DNA of 64,000 nucleotides from Chloroflexota bacterium (GTDB lineage Bacteria > Chloroflexota > UBA11872 > UBA12225 > JAJDUF01): positions 186,001 to 250,000 of the forward strand of contig JAJDUF010000016.1 in NCBI GenBank assembly GCA_022826725.1. The letters run 5' to 3'. Shown here in pieces: positions 16,960 to 25,352 of the stretch (the first letter of the stretch is position 1; each line of letters begins with the position of its first letter). The position numbers and the translations under genes were made by a program. The notes under the pieces were generated by a model. It did not search any database and was not told the DNA's origin. It worked only from the letters and a program-made list of their open reading frames with translations.

Positions 16960-17787
16960 TCATCCTTGAGGGGGATCCGTCGTCTCCCCTTCGACACCCT
17001 GTAGCTGACGCGCGGCTCGGTCACGCTTACCCGATATAATCGCAATCAAGCCAATCACATTGAACGTGGCTTGGGCACAAAGGGCAGCATCACGATAGAC
17101 AGATGTCCTCCTATGCGTCACCTTGTTGGCAAGGTCTACGGCACTGTTCACACATTTGCGAACTTCTCGGCTTGACGCCCCAGGACACTGCGATGCTACA
17201 TATCGAGCAATCATCCGCTTCACATCACTGGCGCTCACATCGGTATTGTCATCGGGGAGTGGAGGATGCTGCCTCTCGTCAAATACAGCTTGAGCCACTG
17301 AAATGAGCCCTTCTCTACACAAGACCCCCACTTCCCGAAATTGCTCCTCAGTCGAGACGGTCGTCAATAGCTCCCGGATTCTGTCCATCGTCCGGTCAAC
17401 ACGTTGCCAACCTACGGGATTCGTAAAAAGGTGCGTAAGGCCATCCCTGAGCGAATCCTTGTTGATATTGTACCAGACACTTTGTACGTACATGCCGCCC
17501 GCTTCACTGGCGGGCCATGCCTCTCGCAATGAGTCGAGTATCACGCCTTCGTCTTCCTTGGAAAGTTCCCTCAGTGCTTTACAGGAGGATATCGAGGCAT
17601 AAATGATCGCATTGACCAGCTCAATGTGTGCATCTGAAGTAAGCGAGAATCCCATATCCACGTACTCAAATTCCACGTGGGCATCGGTTAGCAGCGCCGC
17701 CAAGTCTTGGCGATCCTCAAAGCGTAGAATGGCTACAACGTCTTCAAGCGAGTGCATGCTCTGCGTGTCGCTGTGATCTGACTCCAT
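16960..17787 (-). CDS. HEPN-like hypothetical protein
   Basis: A 275-residue, mostly helical, cytosolic protein. The C-terminal block REVRKCVNSAVDLANKVTHRRTSVYRDAALCAQATFNVIGLI resembles the ending of HEPN-type proteins, where 'ANxVKHRRTA..rdA-lCAeAT' recurs; an exact R-x4-6-H ribonuclease motif is not obvious, so nuclease activity is unproven. It occurs alone, without a nucleotidyltransferase partner. Codon use is AT-richer than neighbouring genes. ATG 17787 has GGGAGG upstream at the right distance, so the open frame to 18075 is not used. A role in stress or phage response is only inference from the fold. Confidence 0.6.
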   Translation of the reverse strand: MESDHSDTQSMHSLEDVVAILRFEDRQDLAALLTDAHVEFEYVDMGFSLTSDAHIELVNAIIYASISSCKALRELSKEDEGVILDSLREAWPASEAGGMYVQSVWYNINKDSLRDGLTHLFTNPVGWQRVDRTMDRIRELLTTVSTEEQFREVGVLCREGLISVAQAVFDERQHPPLPDDNTDVSASDVKRMIARYVASQCPGASSREVRKCVNSAVDLANKVTHRRTSVYRDAALCAQATFNVIGLIAIISGKRDRAARQLQGVEGETTDPPQG

Positions 17788-18058
17788 GAATTCCTCCCAG
17801 GTCTTTGACAGGGTCCTGTTTACATTGATGTCGGGCGCCGCTCTACGTAAGGATCGGATTGAGAGACTCTTGGTTCGCCGCTCCGGGACGGTTACGCCGC
17901 AACCCACCGGCGGTCTGGCCCTTACCTCATTGTCGCTGCTGCACACCGGGGCGTCAAAGCCGTCCAGCGCTCTGACTGGTGGTTTTTTGGATGCAATAAG
18001 GAATACCATTGAATTCCGGCACGTCCACCCAACCCGACCGGATAGGAGAGCACGCACG

Positions 18059-18157
18059 ATGGCCGCACGCCCCAAGAACGTCCTCCTGCTGTGGACCGAT
18101 CAGCAGCGGGCCGACACCGTTCTGATAGCCTACCCTTGTCAGTCCGAAAGGTGGTGA
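18059..18157 (+). pseudogene. Sulfatase N-terminal stub
   Basis: A good start (AGGAG eight bases before ATG) is followed by MAARPKNVLLLWTDQQRADTV, the unmistakable first strand and metal-binding Asp of type I sulfatases (RPN-l-l--tDqqR-Dt). After 21 codons the similarity stops and the frame ends at residue 32. The remaining ~450 residues are absent, as the next gene begins three bases later. This is the 5' scar of a deleted sulfatase gene whose expression signals now precede the alcohol dehydrogenase. Confidence 0.7.
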
Positions 18158-18160
18158 CTC

Positions 18161-19105
18161 ATGCGTAAGGCAACGTTGATTGTCGGACGAGGGTTCGAGA
18201 TCGGCACGGAGCCGCTGCCGCAGCCGGGGCCGGGCGAGGTCCGGGTGCAGGTCCGGGCCTGCGGCGTCTGCCAGACCGAGGTGCATGCCATTGACGGCAC
18301 GCTGGATCGGTCGGACATTCCCGGCATGATGGGGCATGAGTTCAGCGGCGAGGTCGTCGCGCTGGGCGCCGACGTAACCGAACCGGAGATCGGGACGCCG
18401 GTCGCCTGTCTGGCGCGCGGGGGCTATAGCGAGCAGATCGTGGTCCCGGCAGCCCAACTCTTTCCGCTGCCGGCCGGTGTGCCGGTGGAACACGGCGCGT
18501 TTGTCGAGCCGTTGGCCTGCATTGTCGCCGCTGTCGAGAGCGCCGAGGTGCCGATGGGCGCTCCCGTCCTGCTCACCGGCGCCGGACCGATGGGGTTGTT
18601 GACGTTGCAGCTCGCTCACCGCAGCCGGGCGGCGCGGGTCATCGTCTCCGAGCCGCACCCGGACCGGCGGGCGTTGGCGCTGCGGTTGGGCGCGGCCCGG
18701 GTCGTTGATCCGAGTGACGGAGACATCGAGGCCGCGGTGATGGCTGCCACCGGGGGCGCCGGCGTCGCAGTGGCTTTCGAGAGCGCCGGTGTTCCGGCCG
18801 CGCTGGCCGATTGCTTGCGGTCGGTCGCCAACGGCGGCCGGGTGGTGATGATCGGCGTGCATCCCTCGGAGGCGCGCCTCTCGCTGCACCTCGACGACTT
18901 CCATCCCCGCAATCTGAGCCTCGTTGGCGTCTATGGCGGCCGGGACCGTGTCCACGCAGCGGCGCAATGGCTCGCCCACCTGGACATCGAGCCGCTCATC
19001 GGCCGGCGCTTCGAGCTGGCCGACATCAACACAGCCTTCGAGGTTGCCCGCAGCGGGCAGAGCCTCAAGGTACTGGTCGGCCCTGGCCTCGGCCAGAGTG
19101 AGTGA
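18161..19105 (+). CDS. Zinc-dependent alcohol dehydrogenase family protein
   Basis: Medium-chain dehydrogenase/reductase using NAD(P). The catalytic zinc ligands are Cys 37 (ACGVCQTE) and His 59/Glu 60 (MMGHEFSG). The nucleotide-binding Rossmann motif is VLLTGAGPMGLLTLQ, followed by RVIVSEPHPDRR, where the acidic residue after the second strand suggests NAD rather than NADP. At 314 residues it is short; the four-Cys structural-zinc lobe is missing (after GTPVAC the chain goes straight to the GGYSEQ strand). Substrate unknown, probably a polyol or sugar alcohol. It starts three bases after the stop of the sulfatase stub. Confidence 0.88.
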   Translation: MRKATLIVGRGFEIGTEPLPQPGPGEVRVQVRACGVCQTEVHAIDGTLDRSDIPGMMGHEFSGEVVALGADVTEPEIGTPVACLARGGYSEQIVVPAAQLFPLPAGVPVEHGAFVEPLACIVAAVESAEVPMGAPVLLTGAGPMGLLTLQLAHRSRAARVIVSEPHPDRRALALRLGAARVVDPSDGDIEAAVMAATGGAGVAVAFESAGVPAALADCLRSVANGGRVVMIGVHPSEARLSLHLDDFHPRNLSLVGVYGGRDRVHAAAQWLAHLDIEPLIGRRFELADINTAFEVARSGQSLKVLVGPGLGQSE

Positions 19106-19130
19106 TAAACGCTGGTCTGCCGCTGCCGCC

Positions 19131-19218
19131 TCCCTAGCCCTCCCCCGTTGCGACGGGGGAGGGAACCTGGCCCGCGCCGGGCACGATCCCCGTCCCCTCG
19201 TCGCAACGGGGGGACCAT
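19131..19218. repeat. Interspersed C-rich repeat, family C
   Basis: CTAGCCCTCCCCCGTTGCGACGGGGGAGGGAA forms a hairpin, followed by CCCGCGCCGGG and a second copy of the loop sequence in reverse (CGTCGCAACGGGG). Related copies are near 32499, 37150 and 42259. It follows the alcohol dehydrogenase stop and may double as a transcription terminator, though no T-run follows. Confidence 0.65.
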
Positions 19219-19294
19219 AGAGGGGCCAGCTCTCCAAGCAGTCATTCCGCGAGTATTCCCTTTTACCTACCCCGGTTAGCCCCTTCACACCGGA

Positions 19295-19300
19295 TATACT
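19295..19300 (+). promoter_or_regulatory. Probable -10 element of a leaderless transcript
   Basis: TATACT ends six bases before the ATG at 19307, so transcription would begin at or next to the start codon. No ribosome-binding site precedes that ATG. No good -35 is visible. Confidence 0.4.
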
Positions 19301-19306
19301 GAACGC

Positions 19307-19540
19307 ATGGCGTATGAACTGTGGTCGCTATCTACGGGCAATGCCGTCGCGGAGTTCTCCGCGGAGGTCGAGGCGCTACGCTTCATAGCGGAAGCCGTCC
19401 GGCGGTACGGCCGAGCCTACGGCGAGGACCTCTTGCTGGGTAGGGAAGACGACGACGGAGAATCGCACCTTATAGCACAGAGCACGGACCTCGTGGAGCT
19501 TGCGCTCAGTATGCCCGCGCCGCCTCGCGTACCGGCGTAG
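19307..19540 (+). CDS. Small hypothetical protein, 77 aa
   Basis: Acidic cytosolic protein beginning MAYELWSLSTGNAVAEF, with a helix (VEALRFIAEAVRRYGRAYGEDL) and a strand-like LLLGREDDDGESHLIAQSTDLVELAL. No family recognised; the pattern 'wd..sgN-i--f-t..eA--fv' resembles short proteins common in Chloroflexota. It converges on the aminotransferase gene, 18 bp away. The putative -10 box immediately upstream suggests a leaderless mRNA. Confidence 0.6.
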   Translation: MAYELWSLSTGNAVAEFSAEVEALRFIAEAVRRYGRAYGEDLLLGREDDDGESHLIAQSTDLVELALSMPAPPRVPA

Positions 19541-19558
19541 CTTCCAGGCCGACAACGG

Positions 19559-20842
19559 CTACCGCAGTGAGTGGAGCGCGCCACGGGCGGCCGACAGAAA
19601 CCGGTCCAGGTCGGCATCGCTGTGGGCCAGCGAGAGGTAGAGCTTCTCGCCGGGATTGACCAGGATGCCCCGGCGCAGCAGCTCGTTCCCAAACTGCATC
19701 CGGCGGGTCTGGTCGGTGGCCAGCGTGTCGCGGTAGCTGTGCAGCGGGCCGGTGCCGAAGAACACCTGCGAGACCGGCCCGTCGCCAATGGCCTGCACCG
19801 GCAGCCCCACTTCCTGTCCGAGGGCGTTCAGCTCGGCGCGGAGGGTGCTCCCGATTTGGTGCAGCCGGTCGTACACCCCGTCGGCAGCGAGCGCGTCGAG
19901 CGCAGCCAGCCCCGCCGCCGCCCCGATGGGATTGCCGTTGAACGTGCCACCGAACCATGCATACGCCGCCTGCCCCCGCCGGCTCGCCTGCGTCAGGTCC
20001 AGCACGTCGCGCCGGCCACAGACGGCACCCACCGGAAAGCCACCGGCAAACGCTTTCCCTAGCGTGCAGAGGTCGGGAATCACGCCATACCGCTCTTGCG
20101 CGCCGCCCCAGGCCAGGCGAAAGCCCGTCACGATCTCGTCGAAGATCAGCAGGGCGCCGCACGAATCCGCGAGTGCTCGTAGGCCGGCCAGGAAGCCAGG
20201 CTCCGGCCGCAGCGCCCGCTGGAGCGGCTCGACGATGATCGCCGCCAGGTCCGTGCCGCAGCGCTCTACGAGCCGCTGTGCGCCGCCGAGGTCGTTGAAC
20301 TCGCCGATCAGCACGCTTTCGCTCGCCCCGGTCGGAATACCGTCTGAGTCGGGGACGCCGCGCGGGTACGGACTCAGCGCCGGCGGCGCGGTGCTCTGGA
20401 CCGCATAGTCGTGACTGCCGTGCAAGGCGCCCTCGAACTTCAGCACCAGCTGCCGGCCGGTTGCTACACGCGCCAGCCGCAGTGCGTAAAACGTTGCCTC
20501 CGTGCCGCTCGACGTGAACTTGATCGCCTCGGCGCAGGGCACGGCCGCCACGACCTGCTCCGCAAACTCCACGGCCCGCTCGTTGTTCAGGTGGAAGTGG
20601 GTGCCGCGCGCCAGTTGCGCCTGCACCGCGGCCATGACCCCCGGATGGCAGTGACCGAGCAGCATGGGGCCCGATCCCATGAGGTAGTCCACAAACTCGC
20701 GCCCGTCCACGTCCCAGACGTGCGCCCCCTGCCCCCGCGACACGGTGATCGGCACGTCATCCGGCAGCTTCCAGATCGAGAGCGTGCCACCGCCGAACAC
20801 CCGGGTGGCGCGTTCCTGAAAGTCACGACTCCGCCCCGTCAT
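19559..20842 (-). CDS. Class III PLP aminotransferase, glutamate-1-semialdehyde 2,1-aminomutase-like
   Basis: Fold type I PLP enzyme. Lys 263 in CTLGKAFAGGFP binds the cofactor, Asp 235 in LLIFDEIVTGFRLAW pairs with the pyridine N, and FTSSGTEATFYALRLAR is the phosphate-binding turn. The N-terminal FGGGTLSIWKLP and DYLMGSGPMLLGH match the group of GSA-aminomutase-like aminotransferases rather than ornithine or GABA transaminases. No tetrapyrrole genes lie nearby, so a role other than haem synthesis is likely, and hemL is not assigned. ATG 20842 is chosen from several in-frame starts (open to 20929) because the conserved region starts close to it. Confidence 0.85.
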   Translation of the reverse strand: MTGRSRDFQERATRVFGGGTLSIWKLPDDVPITVSRGQGAHVWDVDGREFVDYLMGSGPMLLGHCHPGVMAAVQAQLARGTHFHLNNERAVEFAEQVVAAVPCAEAIKFTSSGTEATFYALRLARVATGRQLVLKFEGALHGSHDYAVQSTAPPALSPYPRGVPDSDGIPTGASESVLIGEFNDLGGAQRLVERCGTDLAAIIVEPLQRALRPEPGFLAGLRALADSCGALLIFDEIVTGFRLAWGGAQERYGVIPDLCTLGKAFAGGFPVGAVCGRRDVLDLTQASRRGQAAYAWFGGTFNGNPIGAAAGLAALDALAADGVYDRLHQIGSTLRAELNALGQEVGLPVQAIGDGPVSQVFFGTGPLHSYRDTLATDQTRRMQFGNELLRRGILVNPGEKLYLSLAHSDADLDRFLSAARGALHSLR

Positions 20843-20930
20843 CGTCGTGCCCGTCACTCTCGTCTCCCTCTCACCCGTTTCCACAGCCTTACCCCCGTGC
20901 CTGCTCGCCCCGGCCTTCCCTCTGTACACC

Positions 20931-21137
20931 TTACAGGGTCGGGGAGCAGGGCGGCGCCTGGTGGTCCGTTGACCGGCGCTCCTCCGGGCGGTGTGTGGTG
21001 GGATAGCCGCGCCACCAGGCCCAGAACCGCAGCACGGTCTGGGCGGCGAAACCGGCGGTGATGGCTACGACGAGCAGAGGGACAACATGCTGCCAGTCGG
21101 TGCGCGATGGCGGTGGCGGACTCGACTTGCTCGCCAT
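20931..21137 (-). CDS. Small single-span membrane protein, 68 aa
   Basis: One hydrophobic segment, VVPLLVVAITAGFAAQTVLRFWAWW in pieces around residues 18-42, flanked by a Pro/Ser-rich N terminus and a polar, Pro-rich C terminus. No family recognised. It lies 88 bp upstream of the aminotransferase on the same strand and may share its transcript. Confidence 0.45.
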   Translation of the reverse strand: MASKSSPPPPSRTDWQHVVPLLVVAITAGFAAQTVLRFWAWWRGYPTTHRPEERRSTDHQAPPCSPTL

Positions 21138-21439
21138 CCCTCAAGCCTCTTCTGGCAACCGCCAGCGCGACCGCGAGCGGTGGCATCGGTTAACCTGCGG
21201 TAAACCTGGTTTTAACATCTATTCATCGCAATAACGTACAATGAACTAGGAGACGGCGGCCAGCGACCGAGTCACTGACTACCGGCCACTAGCTACTGGT
21301 AGCAGGCGAGCGTGCTAATCTTCTACCAGGATTCAGGCGTGGCCTTCAAGAAGCTCACCGGCCCGGGCGCTTGCGGTCATAGCGCGCTCCGGCTGCGATC
21401 CGTGCTCCGCCCTCGTGCTCCGAGGAATAGCGGCGATCT
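21138..21439. other. Intergenic stretch before the VWA operon
   Basis: This 302-bp gap separates divergent genes and must carry the promoter of the six-gene operon that starts at 21440. Its left part is AT-richer (around 21190-21245, with TTTAAC and TACAAT boxes spaced 20 bp apart, too far for a confident call). CTACCGGCC...ACTGGTAG around 21281-21302 is an imperfect inverted repeat. No gene or known RNA seen. Confidence 0.3.
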
Positions 21440-23308
21440 ATGAAAAGCCAGCCCGTCATGAGGAACGGAGCGGTCAGCCGGCTCGCGCGGGCGGTGCTGA
21501 GTTGGCCGCGCGAGCTACGCGCGGCCATGCGCGCTGGCTGGCGGTACCTCGGCGCTCCACCGGCGCCGTCCGGTCCTGGTGCACGCCGCTTTCGTGCCGC
21601 CGGAGAAGCGTCGGCAATCGAAACGGCCCTCGTGCCATTTGCCGCGCGCTTGCGGCTGACCCGTGGCGCCGCCAGCTTCCCCCGGGCGCTCGCGTGGGCC
21701 ACCGGGCTGACCTTGGGGCCGGCGCTGCTGGCGCGGCTGATCGCCGGGCCGTTGCCGGCTATGGCCTTGCTGGTGCTCGTGGCGATGCCGCTCTTTGCCG
21801 TGCTGTGGCTGCGTCTCGCGCTCCGGCCGGTTACCGTCCTGGAGGCGGCGCGGGCGTGCGATCTGCGCTTGCGACTGCGGGAGCGCCTCGCCACGGCAGT
21901 CGAGCTGCTGGAGGTGGGGGCCACCGGCCCCGTGGCGACGTTGCAGCTTGCCGACGCCCGGAGCGCCATGGTCGGTCTCCGGCCGGCCCAGGCATTTCCT
22001 TGGCACGTCGAGCAGCGCCACCTGATTGCCGCCGGCGTCCTCGCGCTGATCGCGGCACTGCTCATCGTGTGGCCGTCCGTGACGTCGCCCACTTTCGGAG
22101 ACGACGTGCTGTCGCTTACCGACCCGCTGAATACCGACGAGCAAACGGCCGATGAGCAGAGCGAAACGATTCCTGGCGATAGTTTGGGCGGCTTGACGGC
22201 GCCACCGCAGGAGACCGGGCAGGTCGAGCAAGGCCTCGATACCGGGGATGAGGAGGGCGCCCTGAGCGTGCCGGAGCAAACGGTCAGCCAGGAGTCGCTG
22301 GCACAAGCGCAGGAGGCGGCGCAAGAGGCGGCCGATACGATGTCCGAGCGGGTCAGCGCGCGCCGCCAAGCCTTGCAAACCCTCGGGCAGGCCCTACGCA
22401 ACTCGTCGGCCGGGCGCTCCGCCGGCACGATGCTGCTGCGCGAGGACTACGAGGCAGCGGCCACGGAGATGGTGGGGATGGCCAACACGGTGCGCGACCT
22501 CAACGATTCCGACCGCGACGGTCTCTCCGAACAGTTGGCCGCCGCAGCCCAGCAGATGGCCTCCGACGATCCCAACCTGGCCGATACGACCCAACGCGCG
22601 GCCGACGCACTACGCCAATATCAAGACCTGACGGCCAGTACCGCGCTGATGGAAATGGCCCAACAGACCGCGCAAACCGGGCAGCTGGCGCAGGAGCAGC
22701 AGCAGCTCGCGCAGCGGGCAGAGCAACTGCGCGAGGATCAGGCGGTCGGGTTGCCGGGCGAGAGTGTACAGGCACCGGGCAACCAACGCGGCGAGCGCCG
22801 GGCGCTGCCGGAGGTCGGTGATCCGACGGAAGGGATGTCCAGCGCGCAGGAGACCGGTGCAGCGAACGCCGGCCAACGCGAATTCACCACCAACCCGGCC
22901 GGCGGGCCGGGCGATGCGGAGGGCAAGGACTCGGCGGAGGGCAGCACGCCGGGGCAGACGATTGGCCGGCGGGACCGGTCGCGGCCGCACCGCCTCAACG
23001 TGACCGGCGTGCGGGTGCAGGTGGCGGCCCAAGTGGGCGAGGGGCGCACCATCTGGCGACCGCCGCAACCGGACAGCCAGCAAGCGAGGCGGGGTCCGGA
23101 GGCGCCGCTGCCGTTCCGGGGCTTGGAAGAGGCCGTGACCCGTGCCTGGGACCCGAATATCGCCAGCACTGTCTCAGGTACGCTTGAGGTCGTGCTCCGA
23201 CGCTACTTCAGTCCGGCGGCGGGCCAATCGCCGGCAGATCAACCGCCGGCGGCGACGGATCAGCGCAGCACCACACCCGATACCGTCCCGCCGGCTCTGA
23301 ACCGTTAG
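21440..23308 (+). CDS. Membrane-anchored coiled-coil protein heading the VWA operon
   Basis: A 622-residue protein, DUF4175-like in layout though I cannot confirm the family. Two hydrophobic segments at about residues 70-120 and one at 193-213 anchor an N-terminal region. Residues 230-470 are Gln/Glu/Ala-rich, with long helices such as SLAQAQEAAQEAADTM and QLAQEQQQLAQRAEQLRED, predicted coiled coil. The tail is Gly/Pro-rich, then a small folded part (LNVTGVRVQVAAQVGEG, RGLEEAVTRAWDPNIASTVSGTLEVVLRRYF). It is the first gene of the operon, 29 bp before moxR, where similar proteins often lie. A role as scaffold for the membrane VWA complex is inference. Confidence 0.7.
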   Translation: MKSQPVMRNGAVSRLARAVLSWPRELRAAMRAGWRYLGAPPAPSGPGARRFRAAGEASAIETALVPFAARLRLTRGAASFPRALAWATGLTLGPALLARLIAGPLPAMALLVLVAMPLFAVLWLRLALRPVTVLEAARACDLRLRLRERLATAVELLEVGATGPVATLQLADARSAMVGLRPAQAFPWHVEQRHLIAAGVLALIAALLIVWPSVTSPTFGDDVLSLTDPLNTDEQTADEQSETIPGDSLGGLTAPPQETGQVEQGLDTGDEEGALSVPEQTVSQESLAQAQEAAQEAADTMSERVSARRQALQTLGQALRNSSAGRSAGTMLLREDYEAAATEMVGMANTVRDLNDSDRDGLSEQLAAAAQQMASDDPNLADTTQRAADALRQYQDLTASTALMEMAQQTAQTGQLAQEQQQLAQRAEQLREDQAVGLPGESVQAPGNQRGERRALPEVGDPTEGMSSAQETGAANAGQREFTTNPAGGPGDAEGKDSAEGSTPGQTIGRRDRSRPHRLNVTGVRVQVAAQVGEGRTIWRPPQPDSQQARRGPEAPLPFRGLEEAVTRAWDPNIASTVSGTLEVVLRRYFSPAAGQSPADQPPAATDQRSTTPDTVPPALNR

Positions 23309-23337
23309 AACAGCCTACGCACCGGAGTCACTGTGCC

Positions 23338-24356
<1,019 letters not shown>

Positions 24357-24360
<4 letters not shown>

Positions 24361-25283
24361 GCACGGTCACAGTGGCAGGAGCCGGGGAGCGCGAGGCGCC
24401 GAGCACACGGCGGCCCTATCTCGACGAGGCGCTACTCCGCAAGCTCGACAGGCTGCGCCTGATGTCGCACCGCATGCACGCCTCCGGCAGCCACGGGGGA
24501 CGGCGGAGCCGGAAGCGGGGCACCTCCGTCGAGTTCGCCGATTATCGGGAATACACGCCCGGCGACGACCTGCGGCAGATTGACTGGAATATCTACGGCC
24601 GGTCCGAACGACTGTACGTGAAGCTGCGCGAGGACGAGGAAAGTCTGGCGATCTATCTGCTGCTCGATTGCAGCCGCTCGATGGATTGGGGACAGGCCAA
24701 CAAGCTGGCGTTCGCGCGCCGGGTGGTGGCGGCGCTGGGGTACGTGGGACTGAACGCGCTCGACCGCGTGGGTGTCTATGCCTTCAGCGACCGGCTGCAC
24801 AGCCCGTTTCCGCTGACGAGCGGCCGCGCCCAGGCCAGGCGCCTCTTCGACTACGTGGCACAGATCGGACCGGCGAGGGAGACCAATATCCGGCAGGCAC
24901 TCTACTCCTTCGCGGCGTTGCACCGCCGCAGCGGGCTGGCGATTGTGCTGTCGGACTTGATGAGCGCCGGCAGCCAGGAAGGGCTGACGGCAATCCTTGA
25001 CCGCGGATTCGAGGCGGTGGTCCTGCACGTTCTCGATCCACAAGAGACCGATCCGGAAGTCGAGGGTGAGGTGGAGTTGGTGGATCGTGAGACCGGTCGG
25101 ACCACGACCATCACCGTTGATCCGGTCACGCTGGAGAACTACAAGATACACCTAGCGGCTTGGCTGCAAGAAACCGAGGCGTTCTGCCGGCGGCGCCAGG
25201 TGAAGTACGTGCCGGTAAGCTCGGCAACACCGCTCGACGACGTGCTCTTTCGACAACTGCGCTTGCATCGGGTGTTGGTCTAG
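24357..25283 (+). CDS. DUF58 domain-containing protein
   Basis: Standard partner of MoxR. The family signature SVEFADYREYTPGDDLRQIDWNIYGRSERLYVKLREDEES is present near residue 60, followed by LLLDCSRSMDWG, a VWA-type DxSxS metal site. The rest forms a VWA-like Rossmann fold, ending KYVPVSSATPLDDVLFRQLRLHRVL. Unlike many DUF58 proteins it has no N-terminal membrane segments, so it is cytosolic. It overlaps moxR by four bases. The repeat downstream separates it from the next gene. Confidence 0.93.
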
Positions 25284-25289
25284 GGCGTT

Positions 25290-25335
25290 GGCCCCTCCCT
25301 ACCCCCCGCCGCAGGGGGACTGCAGGAGGGGCAGG
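25290..25335. repeat. Interspersed C-rich repeat inside the operon
   Basis: GGCCCCTCCCTACCCCCCGCCGCAGGGGGACTGCAGGAGGGG: arms CCCCTCC/GGAGGGG enclose an inner hairpin CCCCC/GGGGG. It fills most of the 69-bp gap between the DUF58 and first VWA genes and could attenuate transcription there. Confidence 0.6.
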
Positions 25336-25352
25336 ACGAGGACGGGAACGAC

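Noticed and set aside
19131..19218. Intrinsic terminator after the alcohol dehydrogenase
   Set aside because: The hairpin is strong but no T-run follows, and the sequence belongs to a dispersed repeat family.
17954..19288. 444-codon minus-strand frame opposite the alcohol dehydrogenase
   Set aside because: Composition is Arg/Gln/His-rich antisense style, and the + strand has intact dehydrogenase motifs.
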